Assembly (NCBI GenBank): GCA_937871685.1
Contig: CALMOL010000203.1
Location: 2,953-19,297 of the forward strand
Direction of reading: 5' to 3'
Source: an uncultured Verrucomicrobiota bacterium
Lineage (GTDB): Bacteria > Verrucomicrobiota > Verrucomicrobiia > Chthoniobacterales > SZAS-18
Length of the DNA: 16,345 nucleotides
In this document: in pieces, positions 6,547 to 13,704 of the stretch
Position numbering within the stretch: position 1 is the stretch's first letter
Layout: each line of letters starts with the position of its first letter
Made by a program: the position numbers and the translations under genes
Notes under the pieces: generated by a model
Seen by the model: the letters and a program-made list of their open reading frames with translations, nothing else
Databases searched by the model: none
Told to the model about the DNA's origin: nothing

Positions 6547-8565
6547 TCAGGGCGTCACCCGCAGCGGGCGACGGGCGACCACGGTTTTTCCGTCCCAGAT
6601 GACGAAGCGAATCTCGTAGGCGCCTGGCTCGCTTGGCACGCTCAACCCCGCGGGACCGGTGATCTCGGTGGTGTTTTGATACGAGGTGTATTCCGTCGCG
6701 GCGGCGTCAGGCTTCGTGATCGTAATCCATGCGCCGCGACCCCGCGGACCGGACCATCTCACGACGACGGTGCCACTGGCCTTCACCTGCGCCGGAGCCT
6801 CCAGCGTGGCGCGCGGCGCGAGGATGCGAATCGGCCGCCGGGCGATCACCACGCCGGAGCCGGCGAGGTAGCGTAGTTCACAAGCCCCCGGCTCGTTGGG
6901 CGCGGTGAGCGTGACGCTGCCCTCGTCGTTGTGACGGCCCCATGCGTCGCCGTAGTCGGAGGGCTCCGCGGCGGGGAGCACGATGCAGAGCGCCTCAGCA
7001 CCCCCCTTTGGCGTGAACTTCACCTCCACGGCGTCGCCGGCCATCGCCTCGGCGGGAGCCTCCAGCGTGGCAACCGCCGGCGTGACGGTGATCCGCGCCC
7101 GAGCGCCGATGCGCTCGGAGGCGGCGAGGTAGTAGCGCACCTCGTATTCGCCGGCGGCGAGCGGCGCGCGGAGCGCCGAGGGGCTGCCCGCGGTGACCCG
7201 CGCCCAGGCTCCCTCAACGTAAGCGCCGGCCTCGGCGGCGGACGCGGGCGCGAAGTTGATCACGTCGTCCGCGAAGGCCGGCCCGGCCCACTCGACGGAG
7301 ACGGTGGAGCCGGCCTCGACGCGCGGCGGCGCTTTGAGCATGATTGGCGGCGGTGAGATGCGCACGGAATTGGAGCGGCCGGCGAGGCGCATCTCGCCCT
7401 GAAAATCTTCGAGGTAGCGTGCCTCCACGTCGCCGGAGAAGTCCGGCGCAACGATGTCGGCGGACCCCTTCGCACCGGACACGTCCGCGGAGGCCAGTTC
7501 GGTGTCCTGGGCCGAGCCGGGCGGCGCGAGACAGATGCGCCCCCTGCGTCCCGCGGACGGCAGTGCGGCAAGGGCAAAGGCCACGGTGATTTTCTGCCCC
7601 GTCGTCACGGCAGCCGGTGTGGCAGCGAGCGTGGCGGCAGCCGATTCCGAAAGATCGAGGACAAACTCGTTCCGTGCGCCCGCGGACACGCTCACCAAGG
7701 CGAACTCCCTCGCCTGCGGCCGGCCGGCCAAACGCACGCTCGGCGCGTAGCCACCGGACGAGACTTGGCCGGTGAACGCCGCTCCGTCGGGGCTGCCGCT
7801 GAGCGCGGCGACCTTGCCGCTGGCGTCGAGGCTCACGGTCGCGCCGGGCACGGTCGTGGGCTTGCCGTCGCGGGTGAAAGTGACGCGCACCGGCAGGAGC
7901 TTCGGCACGGCGGGTGGCGGGGCTGGCAGCATGGGCCGCACGGCGCGTCCGAGGGCGGCGGCCAGCGCGGCGCCGGAGTTCGCATTCTCGATGGGCGCGA
8001 GCTTCCCGAAGCGATCCACCGCCGCGCGCGACAGGCCGATGCCCACGATGCGCAGCTCGACGTTCGCGCCGATGGCCTTGAGCTGCGCGACGGCGGCGGC
8101 CACGTCGCCCCCGCAGGTTTCCTCGCCGTCGGTGACGAGCAGCACGGTGGCGCGGGCGCCAGCGGGGATCGCGGCAAGGTCGGCCGCGGCAAGCTGGAGG
8201 GACTTGGCGATGGGCGTGGCGCCGATCGCGCGGGCCTCGCGCACGGCCTGGAGCAAGGCGACGGGGTCAAATCCCCGCAGCGGCACGAAGAGGCGAGAGT
8301 CATCGCACGCGCCCGGCTGGCCGGCGCGCACCTGCGAGCCGTAGATGCGCAGGCCCACGTGCAGGTTCGGATCGGCCGGCGTCTGCGCGATGAAGTCGGC
8401 GAGCACCTGCTTGGCGGCGGTGATGCGCGGACGCCCGTCCTCGAGCTTGGCCCACATGGAATTGGAGGCGTCCAGGACCAGCTCGACATACGCGGGTTCC
8501 GCAGCCACGGCGAAGGCGGGAAGCAGGGCGAGGAGGACCGCAACGAGTCGGGAGCAACGAGACAT
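6547..8565 (-). CDS. Secreted VWA-domain protein with three C-terminal Ig-like repeats
   Basis: A 672-residue exported protein. The signal peptide (MSRCSRLVAVLLALLPAF..) ends at a likely AVAA cleavage site near residue 22. The von Willebrand A domain at about 26-220 has a complete metal-ion-dependent adhesion site: D32-x-S34-x-S36 (DASNSM), T117 and D146 (LLVTDGEE). A middle region of about 180 residues follows. Three tandem beta-rich repeats of about 85-90 residues then begin near 410, 501 and 588, each opening with L-x-A-P and closing with PG-x-YE-x-RY-like and R-x-x-I-x-V-x-P motifs. VWA proteins with such tails are often labelled Ca-activated chloride channel homologues, but channel activity is unproven and a binding or scaffold role outside the membrane is more likely. 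Starting at ATG 8565, not further upstream, places the signal peptide at the N-terminus. Confidence 0.88.
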   Translation of the reverse strand: MSRCSRLVAVLLALLPAFAVAAEPAYVELVLDASNSMWAKLEDGRPRITAAKQVLADFIAQTPADPNLHVGLRIYGSQVRAGQPGACDDSRLFVPLRGFDPVALLQAVREARAIGATPIAKSLQLAAADLAAIPAGARATVLLVTDGEETCGGDVAAAVAQLKAIGANVELRIVGIGLSRAAVDRFGKLAPIENANSGAALAAALGRAVRPMLPAPPPAVPKLLPVRVTFTRDGKPTTVPGATVSLDASGKVAALSGSPDGAAFTGQVSSGGYAPSVRLAGRPQAREFALVSVSAGARNEFVLDLSESAAATLAATPAAVTTGQKITVAFALAALPSAGRRGRICLAPPGSAQDTELASADVSGAKGSADIVAPDFSGDVEARYLEDFQGEMRLAGRSNSVRISPPPIMLKAPPRVEAGSTVSVEWAGPAFADDVINFAPASAAEAGAYVEGAWARVTAGSPSALRAPLAAGEYEVRYYLAASERIGARARITVTPAVATLEAPAEAMAGDAVEVKFTPKGGAEALCIVLPAAEPSDYGDAWGRHNDEGSVTLTAPNEPGACELRYLAGSGVVIARRPIRILAPRATLEAPAQVKASGTVVVRWSGPRGRGAWITITKPDAAATEYTSYQNTTEITGPAGLSVPSEPGAYEIRFVIWDGKTVVARRPLRVTP

Positions 8566-8581
8566 AGAAGGCGACGCAGCT

Positions 8582-8600
8582 ATCAAGAATCGCCCTTGAT
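8582..8600. promoter_or_regulatory. Small inverted repeat in the VWA/MOSC divergent gap
   Basis: ATCAAG (8582-8587) and CTTGAT (8595-8600) are perfect inverted repeats separated by 7 bp. They lie 17 bp upstream of the VWA start in a 128-bp divergent intergenic region. The layout suits an operator for a dimeric regulator, but a 6-bp match of this kind can arise by chance. Confidence 0.22.
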
Positions 8601-8652
8601 GGGAAGGCAGAATTCGTCGGGCATGTGTCACGCCGCAGGCGCGGCATCGCCT

Positions 8653-8682
8653 TTGACTTCGCCGGGCAACGCGAGGCATCCT
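8653..8682 (+). promoter_or_regulatory. Possible promoter for the MOSC gene
   Basis: TTGACT at 8653-8658 is close to a -35 box. CATCCT, 18 bp further at 8677-8682, is a poor -10 box with three matches to the consensus. Transcription from here would leave only a very short leader before ATG 8694. This is weak support. Confidence 0.2.
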
Positions 8683-8693
8683 TCCCCTCCCCT

Positions 8694-9188
8694 ATGCAAG
8701 TCCAGCGCCTGTTCCTTTCGCCCGGCCATAATTATTTCGGCCACCATGGCCGGGCGCCGGGCGAGAATCCGACGCGGGAGGTGAAGGAGTTGCTCTGCGT
8801 GGCTGGGCGCGGCATCGAGGGAGACCGCTTTTTCGGCTATAAGGAAAACTACAAGGGCCAGGTCACGTTCTTCGCCGAGGAGACGTGGGAAGCGCTCTGC
8901 GAGCAGTTTCAGGTGACCGATCGTGGACCGGAGGTCTTCCGGCGCAACGTGCTCACGCGCGGCGCGGATCTGAACGCACTGGTCGGCCAGGAGTTCGAGG
9001 TCCAAGGCGTGCGCTTCCTCGGCACGGAGGAGTCCCGTCCGTGCGAGTGGATGAACCAGGCGTTCGCCGAGGGCGCGCACGCCGCCATGCGCGGGCGCGG
9101 TGGCCTGCGCGCCCGGGTGCTTTCCGATGGGATCCTGCGACGCGGTCCGGCGGAAAAGGGCTCGCCTGGACATCACACGGAAATCTGA
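8694..9188 (+). CDS. MOSC domain-containing protein
   Basis: A 164-residue protein that is essentially one MOSC domain (molybdenum cofactor sulfurase C-terminal). It shows GRGIEGDRFFGYKE in the N-terminal half, then RRNVLTRGADLNALVGQEF, FLGTEESRPCEW with the conserved Cys at 117, and RGGLRARVLSDGILRRG near the end. Stand-alone MOSC proteins, such as the YiiM type, are thought to handle molybdenum cofactor-bound or other thiol-linked sulfur chemistry; the exact reaction here is unknown. ATG 8694 gives the usual start just before the first beta strand. The frame is open upstream to 8625, but that extension is Arg-rich and unlike the family. The leader is C/T-rich (CTTCCCCTCCCCT) with no Shine-Dalgarno site. 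The gene is divergent from the VWA gene. Confidence 0.88.
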   Translation: MQVQRLFLSPGHNYFGHHGRAPGENPTREVKELLCVAGRGIEGDRFFGYKENYKGQVTFFAEETWEALCEQFQVTDRGPEVFRRNVLTRGADLNALVGQEFEVQGVRFLGTEESRPCEWMNQAFAEGAHAAMRGRGGLRARVLSDGILRRGPAEKGSPGHHTEI

Positions 9189-9286
9189 GGAGCAAGAGGG
9201 CTCCCAGGTCGCGGATCGTCCTGCGACCAAATTCCCGTCGCGGCGCCGAGTGAATAAATTCCGAAATTCCGGGATCGAATCAGGCA

Positions 9287-9315
9287 TTGCCAAAGTGAAG
9301 ACCGGCCCGCATTCT
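9287..9315 (+). promoter_or_regulatory. Possible promoter for the metallophosphoesterase gene
   Basis: TTGCCA at 9287-9292 matches the -35 consensus at five of six positions. It is followed 17 bp later by CATTCT (9310-9315), a weak -10 box. Just upstream, in a locally AT-rich patch, the octamer AAATTCCG occurs twice in tandem (9256-9263 and 9264-9271). The 226-bp gap between MOSC and this gene makes a separate promoter plausible. Confidence 0.25.
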
Positions 9316-9414
9316 CGGCGCGCCGTGATCGCATCACCGTCCTTCGCCACCGTCGCGCCCTCCACGGATGCCGCGCCACCGCGCGCCCCCGCCGCGGCCG
9401 GGGCGAGGCCGGGC

Positions 9415-10065
9415 ATGACCCGCGTCGCCCCGGGCATCGTGCTCGACTCACGGCGCGCGCTGTATTGCGCCGAGGAAAACTGGCTGGCGGTGGCGGACCT
9501 CCATTTCGGCTGGGAACGCTCCGCGCGCGCCGCCGGGATGCTCGTGCCCGAGTGGGGCATGGAGGAGGTGGAGGCCCGCCTGCACAAGCTCCTGCACGAT
9601 TACCGGCCGGCCAAGCTCGTGATCTGCGGCGACCTCGTGGAATCCCGCGCCTCCGCCCTCGCCGCGATCGGCCTGCTGGAGCGCCTGCGCACGCGCGCCG
9701 CCGAGGAACGCCGCGCGCTGGAGATCATCGTCATCGCCGGCAACCATGATCGCCGCTGCCTGGAGTCGCCGCTGACGCGCGAGTGGCATCTCACCGAGAA
9801 GTTTTGCTTCTACCACGGCGACCGGCCCGCGCCGGCCGAGCGCGGCACGCGCACGGCGGTGATCGGCCACTTCCATCCCGCCATCATCATGCGCGACGGC
9901 GGCGGGGTAAAATTGAAGCTGCCCCTCTTCGTGCAGGATGGGGCGCTGTGGACGCTGCCGGCTTTCTCCCCGTGGGCCTCCGGGATGCAGTGGGACTACC
10001 CGGCCGGCGCGCGCCTGTGGGCGATGACCAAGCAGCGCGTGCTGGCCGTGCGCCCGCCGTCCTAG
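9415..10065 (+). CDS. pdeM: Metallophosphoesterase, ligase-associated PdeM-like
   Basis: A 216-residue calcineurin-like phosphoesterase with all metal-binding motifs: D28-x-H30 (VADLHFG), G-D73 (ICGDLVES), N110-H111-D112 (GNHDRR) and H152-x-H154 (IGHFHPA). Length, the early DxH motif and the C-terminal LPAF block (TLPAFSPWASGM) fit the ligase-associated PdeM family, where the enzyme commonly sits beside an ATP-dependent DNA ligase and an Lhr-type helicase. Neither is in this window, so the gene is an orphan here; a nuclease or phosphodiesterase role in DNA repair is inferred from the family. The frame is open upstream to 9100, overlapping MOSC, but the extra residues are low-complexity. ATG 9415 has a possible GAGG site just upstream, one of the few purine-rich leaders in the window. 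Confidence 0.83.
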   Translation: MTRVAPGIVLDSRRALYCAEENWLAVADLHFGWERSARAAGMLVPEWGMEEVEARLHKLLHDYRPAKLVICGDLVESRASALAAIGLLERLRTRAAEERRALEIIVIAGNHDRRCLESPLTREWHLTEKFCFYHGDRPAPAERGTRTAVIGHFHPAIIMRDGGGVKLKLPLFVQDGALWTLPAFSPWASGMQWDYPAGARLWAMTKQRVLAVRPPS

Positions 10066-10102
10066 CAGCCGGGACGCGCGCATGGGCGTCCGCACGCGAT
10101 GC

Positions 10103-10486
10103 ATGAAAAACCCGCCTCCCATCACGCCCACGAAAACTTCCAAGCCCGCGGCGCGCAAGGCGAAGGCCGCGCCCGCAAAATCCGCCACTGCCGCGCGCAA
10201 GTCCGCGGCCAAGAAAGCTGCCTCTCCCCGCAAGGCCGCGCCTGCCAAGCGCGCGACCCCCGCCAAGAAATCCGCGGCACGTCCCGCAGCCAAGCGCGAG
10301 CTGATCGACACCGGCACCGACAAGCGCTTCGTGCGCCGCGGCGAAGCCGGGAAGTTCAAGGAGAGCGATGATGTCGGTCGCTCATTGGCGCAGGATGTGC
10401 GCAAGCGCGCGAAAACCGTGGCACCGTCTGGCCAGGGTGACCGCGGCGATCACGCCGCCAGCGGCAAAGGAAAGTCTAGAAAATAA
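10103..10486 (+). CDS. Small Lys/Ala-rich histone H1-like protein
   Basis: A 127-residue, very basic protein. Residues 8-65 are a low-complexity tail of K, A, P and S with repeated AAK, PAK and KKSA units, like bacterial histone H1-type DNA-binding tails. Residues 66-127 are different: ELIDTGTDKRFVRRG, GKFKESDDVGRSL and a QGDRGD motif. This block resembles a conserved small-protein module of unknown function that I recall as TGTDKR-x-VRR...FKESDDVG. Binding DNA or RNA through the tail is inference. ATG 10103 is preferred; an in-frame ATG at 10082 lies in a small hairpin (GGACGC 10072-10077 with GCGTCC 10086-10091) that could follow the upstream gene. The gene ends 2 bp from the stop of the convergent minus-strand gene. 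Confidence 0.75.
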   Translation: MKNPPPITPTKTSKPAARKAKAAPAKSATAARKSAAKKAASPRKAAPAKRATPAKKSAARPAAKRELIDTGTDKRFVRRGEAGKFKESDDVGRSLAQDVRKRAKTVAPSGQGDRGDHAASGKGKSRK

Positions 10487-10488
10487 GG

Positions 10489-11109
10489 TCACGGCGTCAC
10501 CACGTCGTCGGCGGTGAACATCCGGCCGTCGGGGCCAGCGGAGCGGATTTCCATCAGCGTTGAGGAAATCTGGTGAAAGAAGACGGGCCGGCCCCAGGCA
10601 TCGAGCATCTCGCCCTCGGGCGAGAGACTCACGGCCGCGGGATCGAGAAAACGCGTGCCGCGTGGGTTCGCGCCGAGCAGCGCGCGGACGATCTCGGCGT
10701 TGGCGCCGACTGGGTTGCCACCGATCGTGGCGCGGAAGCCGCGCACGGCCCGGCCGGCGACCCGCAGTTCCGCGAGCGGGGTGCGCTGGGCAGGCGGCGG
10801 CTCGGCCGGAGGCATCGGCGCGGGGCGATCAGAACGAGCGCGCTGCCATTCTTCCATCGTCGAGAATCCGCCCGGCGGCGGCGGACGCGGCGTGGGCTCA
10901 GCGAGGACCAGGGGCTCGGACGGCGGCACGGCGTCCGCGCCGGGCGTGGGCGCGGAACTGGGAGCGGGTGCGGCTGGTGAGGCCGGTGCCACCGACGGCA
11001 CAGGAGCCAGCTCCGGCGGCGGCGCGGCCGACCGCCAAAGCAGCGCAACACCCAGCCCCAGGAATGCGATCACCGTGAGCGCGGGCCAAGGGGAGCGAGA
11101 GCGAGCCAC
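10489..11109 (-). CDS. Single-pass membrane protein with Pro-rich linker and pseudopilin-like C-terminal domain
   Basis: A 206-residue protein starting at GTG 11109; an in-frame stop lies eight codons upstream, so little choice of start exists. Residues 9-25 are one membrane helix with a short basic cytoplasmic N-terminus. Residues 29-110 are a Pro/Ala-rich linker that would span the periplasm. The C-terminal domain (111-206) contains GGNPVGANAEIVRALLG, FLDP, LDAWGRPVFFHQ and EIRSAGPDGRMFTADDVV. The D-x-WG-x-P and SAGPDG...T-x-DD pattern is also typical of the C-terminal end of GspG-type pseudopilins, where the acidic residues bind calcium. There is no pilin signal peptide, so it is not itself a pseudopilin. 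The function is unknown. A C/T-rich stretch precedes the start. Confidence 0.8.
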   Translation of the reverse strand: MARSRSPWPALTVIAFLGLGVALLWRSAAPPPELAPVPSVAPASPAAPAPSSAPTPGADAVPPSEPLVLAEPTPRPPPPGGFSTMEEWQRARSDRPAPMPPAEPPPAQRTPLAELRVAGRAVRGFRATIGGNPVGANAEIVRALLGANPRGTRFLDPAAVSLSPEGEMLDAWGRPVFFHQISSTLMEIRSAGPDGRMFTADDVVTP

Positions 11110-11200
11110 GAGGGGCAGGGAGAGGAAGAATCATGCCGCGTGCTACCGGCGCGGATAGGACATGTATATCCCGTCGGGCGTGTAGAATCTATCCCAGCAC

Positions 11201-11232
11201 AGAAAAGGCGGCCCCGTTTCCGAGGCCGCCTT
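11201..11232 (-). terminator. Rho-independent terminator after the DUF3597 gene
   Basis: A perfect 9-bp GC-rich stem is formed by AAGGCGGCC (11205-11213) and GGCCGCCTT (11224-11232), with a 10-nt loop. Read on the minus strand, the stem is followed at once by TTCT, which with the closing TT of the stem makes TTTTCT. It lies about 20 bp past the stop at 11254, the classical position, and separates this gene from the next minus-strand gene. Confidence 0.85.
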
Positions 11233-11253
11233 GGATGAGAAGCAGAAAAATTC

Positions 11254-11889
11254 TCAGGCCACGTTTGACGGCAGCTTGCCGCCGTTGTCCGCAAGCTGGC
11301 CGAGCAGCGCGGCGTGCAGCGCCTCGTTGCCCTCGGAAGAGCCAGCCTCGCCGTCCACGCCGAGCGCGGCCATGTATTTGCGGCGCGAGCCGACCGAGGT
11401 GTCCTTGCCGAGAAGCTTGAGTAGGTCCACGACCGAGTTCTGCCAATCGAGGTCCTCACCGGATTTGTCAGCCTTTTCGGCAAGCATGGCGGCCACGTCG
11501 TCATCCGACATCGTCTTTCCGGCGGAAGCTTGCGCGCTTTGGGCAGCCTCGCGCAGCTTGGCGTCGTCTGCCGTTGCGCCCGAAGCGGCGTGGGGCGTGG
11601 CGCCACCACCGGAAGAAGCGCCAGCCATCATGCCGCCGCCGCCGCCACTGGTGCCGAAGCGCTCGTCAATCATGGCCAAGGCCTCGCTGGCCGCGGGAGA
11701 GCCAAGTTGCGCGAGGTCAGCCTTGGTGCGCTCGGCGTAAGTCGCCGCGTCGAGCGTCTCGCCGGGCACTTGGCCGAGGAACTTCTTGGCGTTCCATTCG
11801 AGGTTCGAGGCCACCGCTGATCCTTGCGCGGCAGGGAGAACCTTCTGCAGGATGTGGTTGGCGAAGATTTGCTGGGGATTAAGAGCCAT
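11254..11889 (-). CDS. DUF3597 domain-containing protein
   Basis: A 211-residue soluble protein. Residues 1-80 form a helical domain (MALNPQQIFANHILQKVLP...) that I do not recognise. Residues 81-105 are a Gly/Ser/Ala linker with a GGGGG run. The C-terminal 75 residues match DUF3597: LDWQNSVVDLLKLLGKDTS at 147-165, an R-R-K-x-x-x-A-x-LG segment, and a final LLGQLADNGGKLPSNV. In other bacteria this domain usually follows a short Ala/Pro-rich N-terminus; its function is unknown, so the extra N-terminal domain here is unusual. The start at ATG 11889 is preferred because the upstream extension is Pro-rich. The leader CCCCCTTCCCACTCCC has no Shine-Dalgarno site. The terminator at 11201-11232 ends the transcript. 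Confidence 0.85.
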   Translation of the reverse strand: MALNPQQIFANHILQKVLPAAQGSAVASNLEWNAKKFLGQVPGETLDAATYAERTKADLAQLGSPAASEALAMIDERFGTSGGGGGMMAGASSGGGATPHAASGATADDAKLREAAQSAQASAGKTMSDDDVAAMLAEKADKSGEDLDWQNSVVDLLKLLGKDTSVGSRRKYMAALGVDGEAGSSEGNEALHAALLGQLADNGGKLPSNVA

Positions 11890-11997
11890 GGGAGTGGGAA
11901 GGGGGATGGGGTTGGGCTGTCTGGGAATCGCCTCCTCCGGCCGGGGCGGCCGGGTGTGAAGGCGGGAAAACACAGACAACCGGCCCGCCCGCCGCGC

Positions 11998-12771
11998 TCA
12001 ATGAGCGACGCCCAATTTTCCCAGTTCGCGCCGCTGCCACTCCACGAGGCCGGCCACTCCCTTGCGCCCCAGGAGCGTGATCGCGTCGAACTCCTCCTGC
12101 GTGAACGCGCTCTCCTCGCCTGCTCCCTGCACCTCCACGTAGCGGCCGCCGGCCGTCATGACCAGGTTGAAATCCACCGCCGCGTCCTTGTCCTCGATGT
12201 AATCCAAGTCCAGCACCGGCCGGCCGCCGCACACGCCCACGCTGACGGCTGCCACCAGTTCGCGCAGCGGCGAGCGCGCCAGCCGGCCGGCCTGCACGAG
12301 GCGGTGGCCGGCCAGCGCCACCGCCGCGCAGGCGCCGGTGATGGCCGCGGTGCGCGTGCCGCCGTCGGCTTGAAGCACATCACAGTCCACCCACATGGTG
12401 CGCGCGCCGAGCGCGTCGAGATCCACCACCGCGCGCAGGGCGCGGCCGATGAGACGCTGAATCTCGATCGAGCGGCCGTCGAGCTTGCCGCGGACGCCGT
12501 CGCGCGTCTTCCGCTCGGAAGTCGAGTAAGGCAGCATGGCGTATTCGGCCGTGATCCAGCCGCCCGAGACGCCCTGCTCGCGCATCCAGCGCGGCACGCC
12601 CTCGTCTACCGTGCACACGCAGATGACCTGCGTCTTGCCGAAGGACACCAGCACGGAGCCAGGCGCCTTCGGCACAAAGTCCGGCGTGAGCGCCAGCGGC
12701 CGCATCTCGTCCGTCGCGCGACCGTCATGGCGCAGGCCGGGGTCGGGCAGAAGGGAGGCAAAGGTGTTCAT
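11998..12771 (-). CDS. rph: Ribonuclease PH
   Basis: RNase PH, a phosphate-dependent 3'-5' exoribonuclease that trims the 3' ends of tRNA precursors and forms a hexameric ring. The 257 residues slightly exceed the usual 240. Family motifs are clear: GSVLVSFGKTQVICV (38-52), GGWITAEYAMLPYST (70-84), GRSIEIQRLIGRALR (99-113), the phosphate-binding block QADGGTRTAAITGA with G137-G-T-R140, then VLDLDYIEDKDAAVDFN and GAGEESAFTQEEFDAI. ATG 12771 gives the standard N-terminus. The rdgB gene that often accompanies rph is not adjacent: DUF3597 lies downstream and the aminohydrolase ends 33 bp upstream on the same strand, so the last two may share a transcript. Confidence 0.97.
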   Translation of the reverse strand: MNTFASLLPDPGLRHDGRATDEMRPLALTPDFVPKAPGSVLVSFGKTQVICVCTVDEGVPRWMREQGVSGGWITAEYAMLPYSTSERKTRDGVRGKLDGRSIEIQRLIGRALRAVVDLDALGARTMWVDCDVLQADGGTRTAAITGACAAVALAGHRLVQAGRLARSPLRELVAAVSVGVCGGRPVLDLDYIEDKDAAVDFNLVMTAGGRYVEVQGAGEESAFTQEEFDAITLLGRKGVAGLVEWQRRELGKLGVAH

Positions 12772-12804
12772 CGCGGGATGAGAGGGCAGGGACGTGAAGC
12801 GGAA

Positions 12805-13563
12805 TCAAACCGGCAAGATCGGCCGGTTCACGTCCTTGTAGTAGAGATAGGCGGCCGGCGACTTGCCGATCGCGGCGAACCACTGCGGGCAATACGCCGC
12901 CATCCAAATCACGTCGCCCGCAGCCACCGGATACCAGTCGTCGCCCAGGCGGTAGATGCCCTCGCCGGCGAGCATCAGGAGGCCGTGCTCCATGACGTGC
13001 GTCTCCACGAAGGGCAGGCGCGCGCCGGGCTTGTAGCGGAAAACGTTGATCGCCATGTCGAACTCGGGCCGATCGGGCAGCAGCACCTGCAGGAGCGCGT
13101 CCGGGTCGCCGAGGAAGGGCTGGCCCGGCACCTCGCGCTCGTTCCAGAGGAAGACGCCGGGCGCGTCCACGCCATCGGCCGGCTCGTAAAACTTCTCGAA
13201 GGCCACCACGCGCGCCGCCTGCCCATCGGCCGGCCGCAGTGCCCAGCGCGTGTGCGACGGGAAGTAGGCGTAGCCGCCGGCCGGGATGCGGTTGCGCGAC
13301 TGGCCGGCGCCAATGTGCGCGTCCACCGCGCCGGACAACACGTAGAAGAAGACCTGCCGCTCACCGGTCTCGCCCATGCCCTCGCCCTTTGGCTCCATCT
13401 CGAAGAGCATCTGCGTGAAGCGTGCCCCCATCGCCGGGGAGATAAGAACCACGCAGCGCGTCCCGCGCCAGCCGGGCAAAGGCGCGGCCACGTGACCATC
13501 GGGGGCAATCAGGGCGTGGCGCGGCTTGACGACGGTCCGGGTAATGGCTGGGAGGGGGGACAT
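12805..13563 (-). CDS. allE: (S)-ureidoglycine aminohydrolase, bicupin
   Basis: A 252-residue bicupin. (S)-ureidoglycine aminohydrolase releases ammonia from ureidoglycine to give ureidoglycolate, a late step of purine (allantoin) degradation. The C-terminal cupin holds the expected Mn-binding residues: E187-x-H189-x3-H193 (ETHVMEH) and Q227 (YCPQW). The 40-residue spacing from Glu to Gln equals that of the plant enzyme (E235, H237, H241, Q275, from memory). Other family marks are GIYRLGDDWYPVAAGDVIWM and the terminal YYKDVNRP. The N-terminal cupin includes FFYVLSGAVDAHIG and PAGGYAYFP. The start at ATG 13563 is preferred; upstream in-frame codons lack similarity. No allantoinase, allantoate amidohydrolase or ureidoglycolate enzyme is in the window, so the pathway context is missing. 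It is divergent from the radical SAM gene. Confidence 0.92.
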   Translation of the reverse strand: MSPLPAITRTVVKPRHALIAPDGHVAAPLPGWRGTRCVVLISPAMGARFTQMLFEMEPKGEGMGETGERQVFFYVLSGAVDAHIGAGQSRNRIPAGGYAYFPSHTRWALRPADGQAARVVAFEKFYEPADGVDAPGVFLWNEREVPGQPFLGDPDALLQVLLPDRPEFDMAINVFRYKPGARLPFVETHVMEHGLLMLAGEGIYRLGDDWYPVAAGDVIWMAAYCPQWFAAIGKSPAAYLYYKDVNRPILPV

Positions 13564-13591
13564 TGCGGGCGCAACGTGTAGCTCCGCCGCC

Positions 13592-13611
13592 GGAAAGTTG
13601 AAAGGCTTTCC
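13592..13611. promoter_or_regulatory. Inverted repeat in the aminohydrolase/radical SAM divergent gap
   Basis: GGAAAG (13592-13597) and CTTTCC (13606-13611) are perfect inverted repeats 8 bp apart, about 30 bp upstream of the aminohydrolase start. They lie in the 141-bp region between two divergent genes, where an operator would be expected. No regulator gene is adjacent to support this. Confidence 0.25.
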
Positions 13612-13704
13612 TTGGGGAGGACCTGCCTCGGAAGGGCCTGGAATTTGCCCAATCCTCCCGCATGCTTGCCGAGGCTGCATCTTTGCCGCCCCGTCGTTCT
13701 TGCC

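Noticed and set aside
5221..6876. A 551-codon open frame on the plus strand
   Set aside because: It runs antisense through DUF2851, the palindromic repeat and the end of the VWA gene. A real gene would not cross those boundaries, and the product has no recognisable motif.
7765..8784. A 339-codon open frame on the plus strand
   Set aside because: It is antisense to the VWA domain with its complete metal site and reads into the MOSC gene in another frame.
9100..9414. A longer N-terminus for the metallophosphoesterase
   Set aside because: The 105 extra residues are low-complexity, overlap the MOSC gene and are not expected in PdeM-like proteins of about 215 residues.
11824..13581. A 585-codon open frame on the plus strand
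   Set aside because: It is antisense to RNase PH and the aminohydrolase, both unmistakable. The product is His/Arg-rich and low in complexity.
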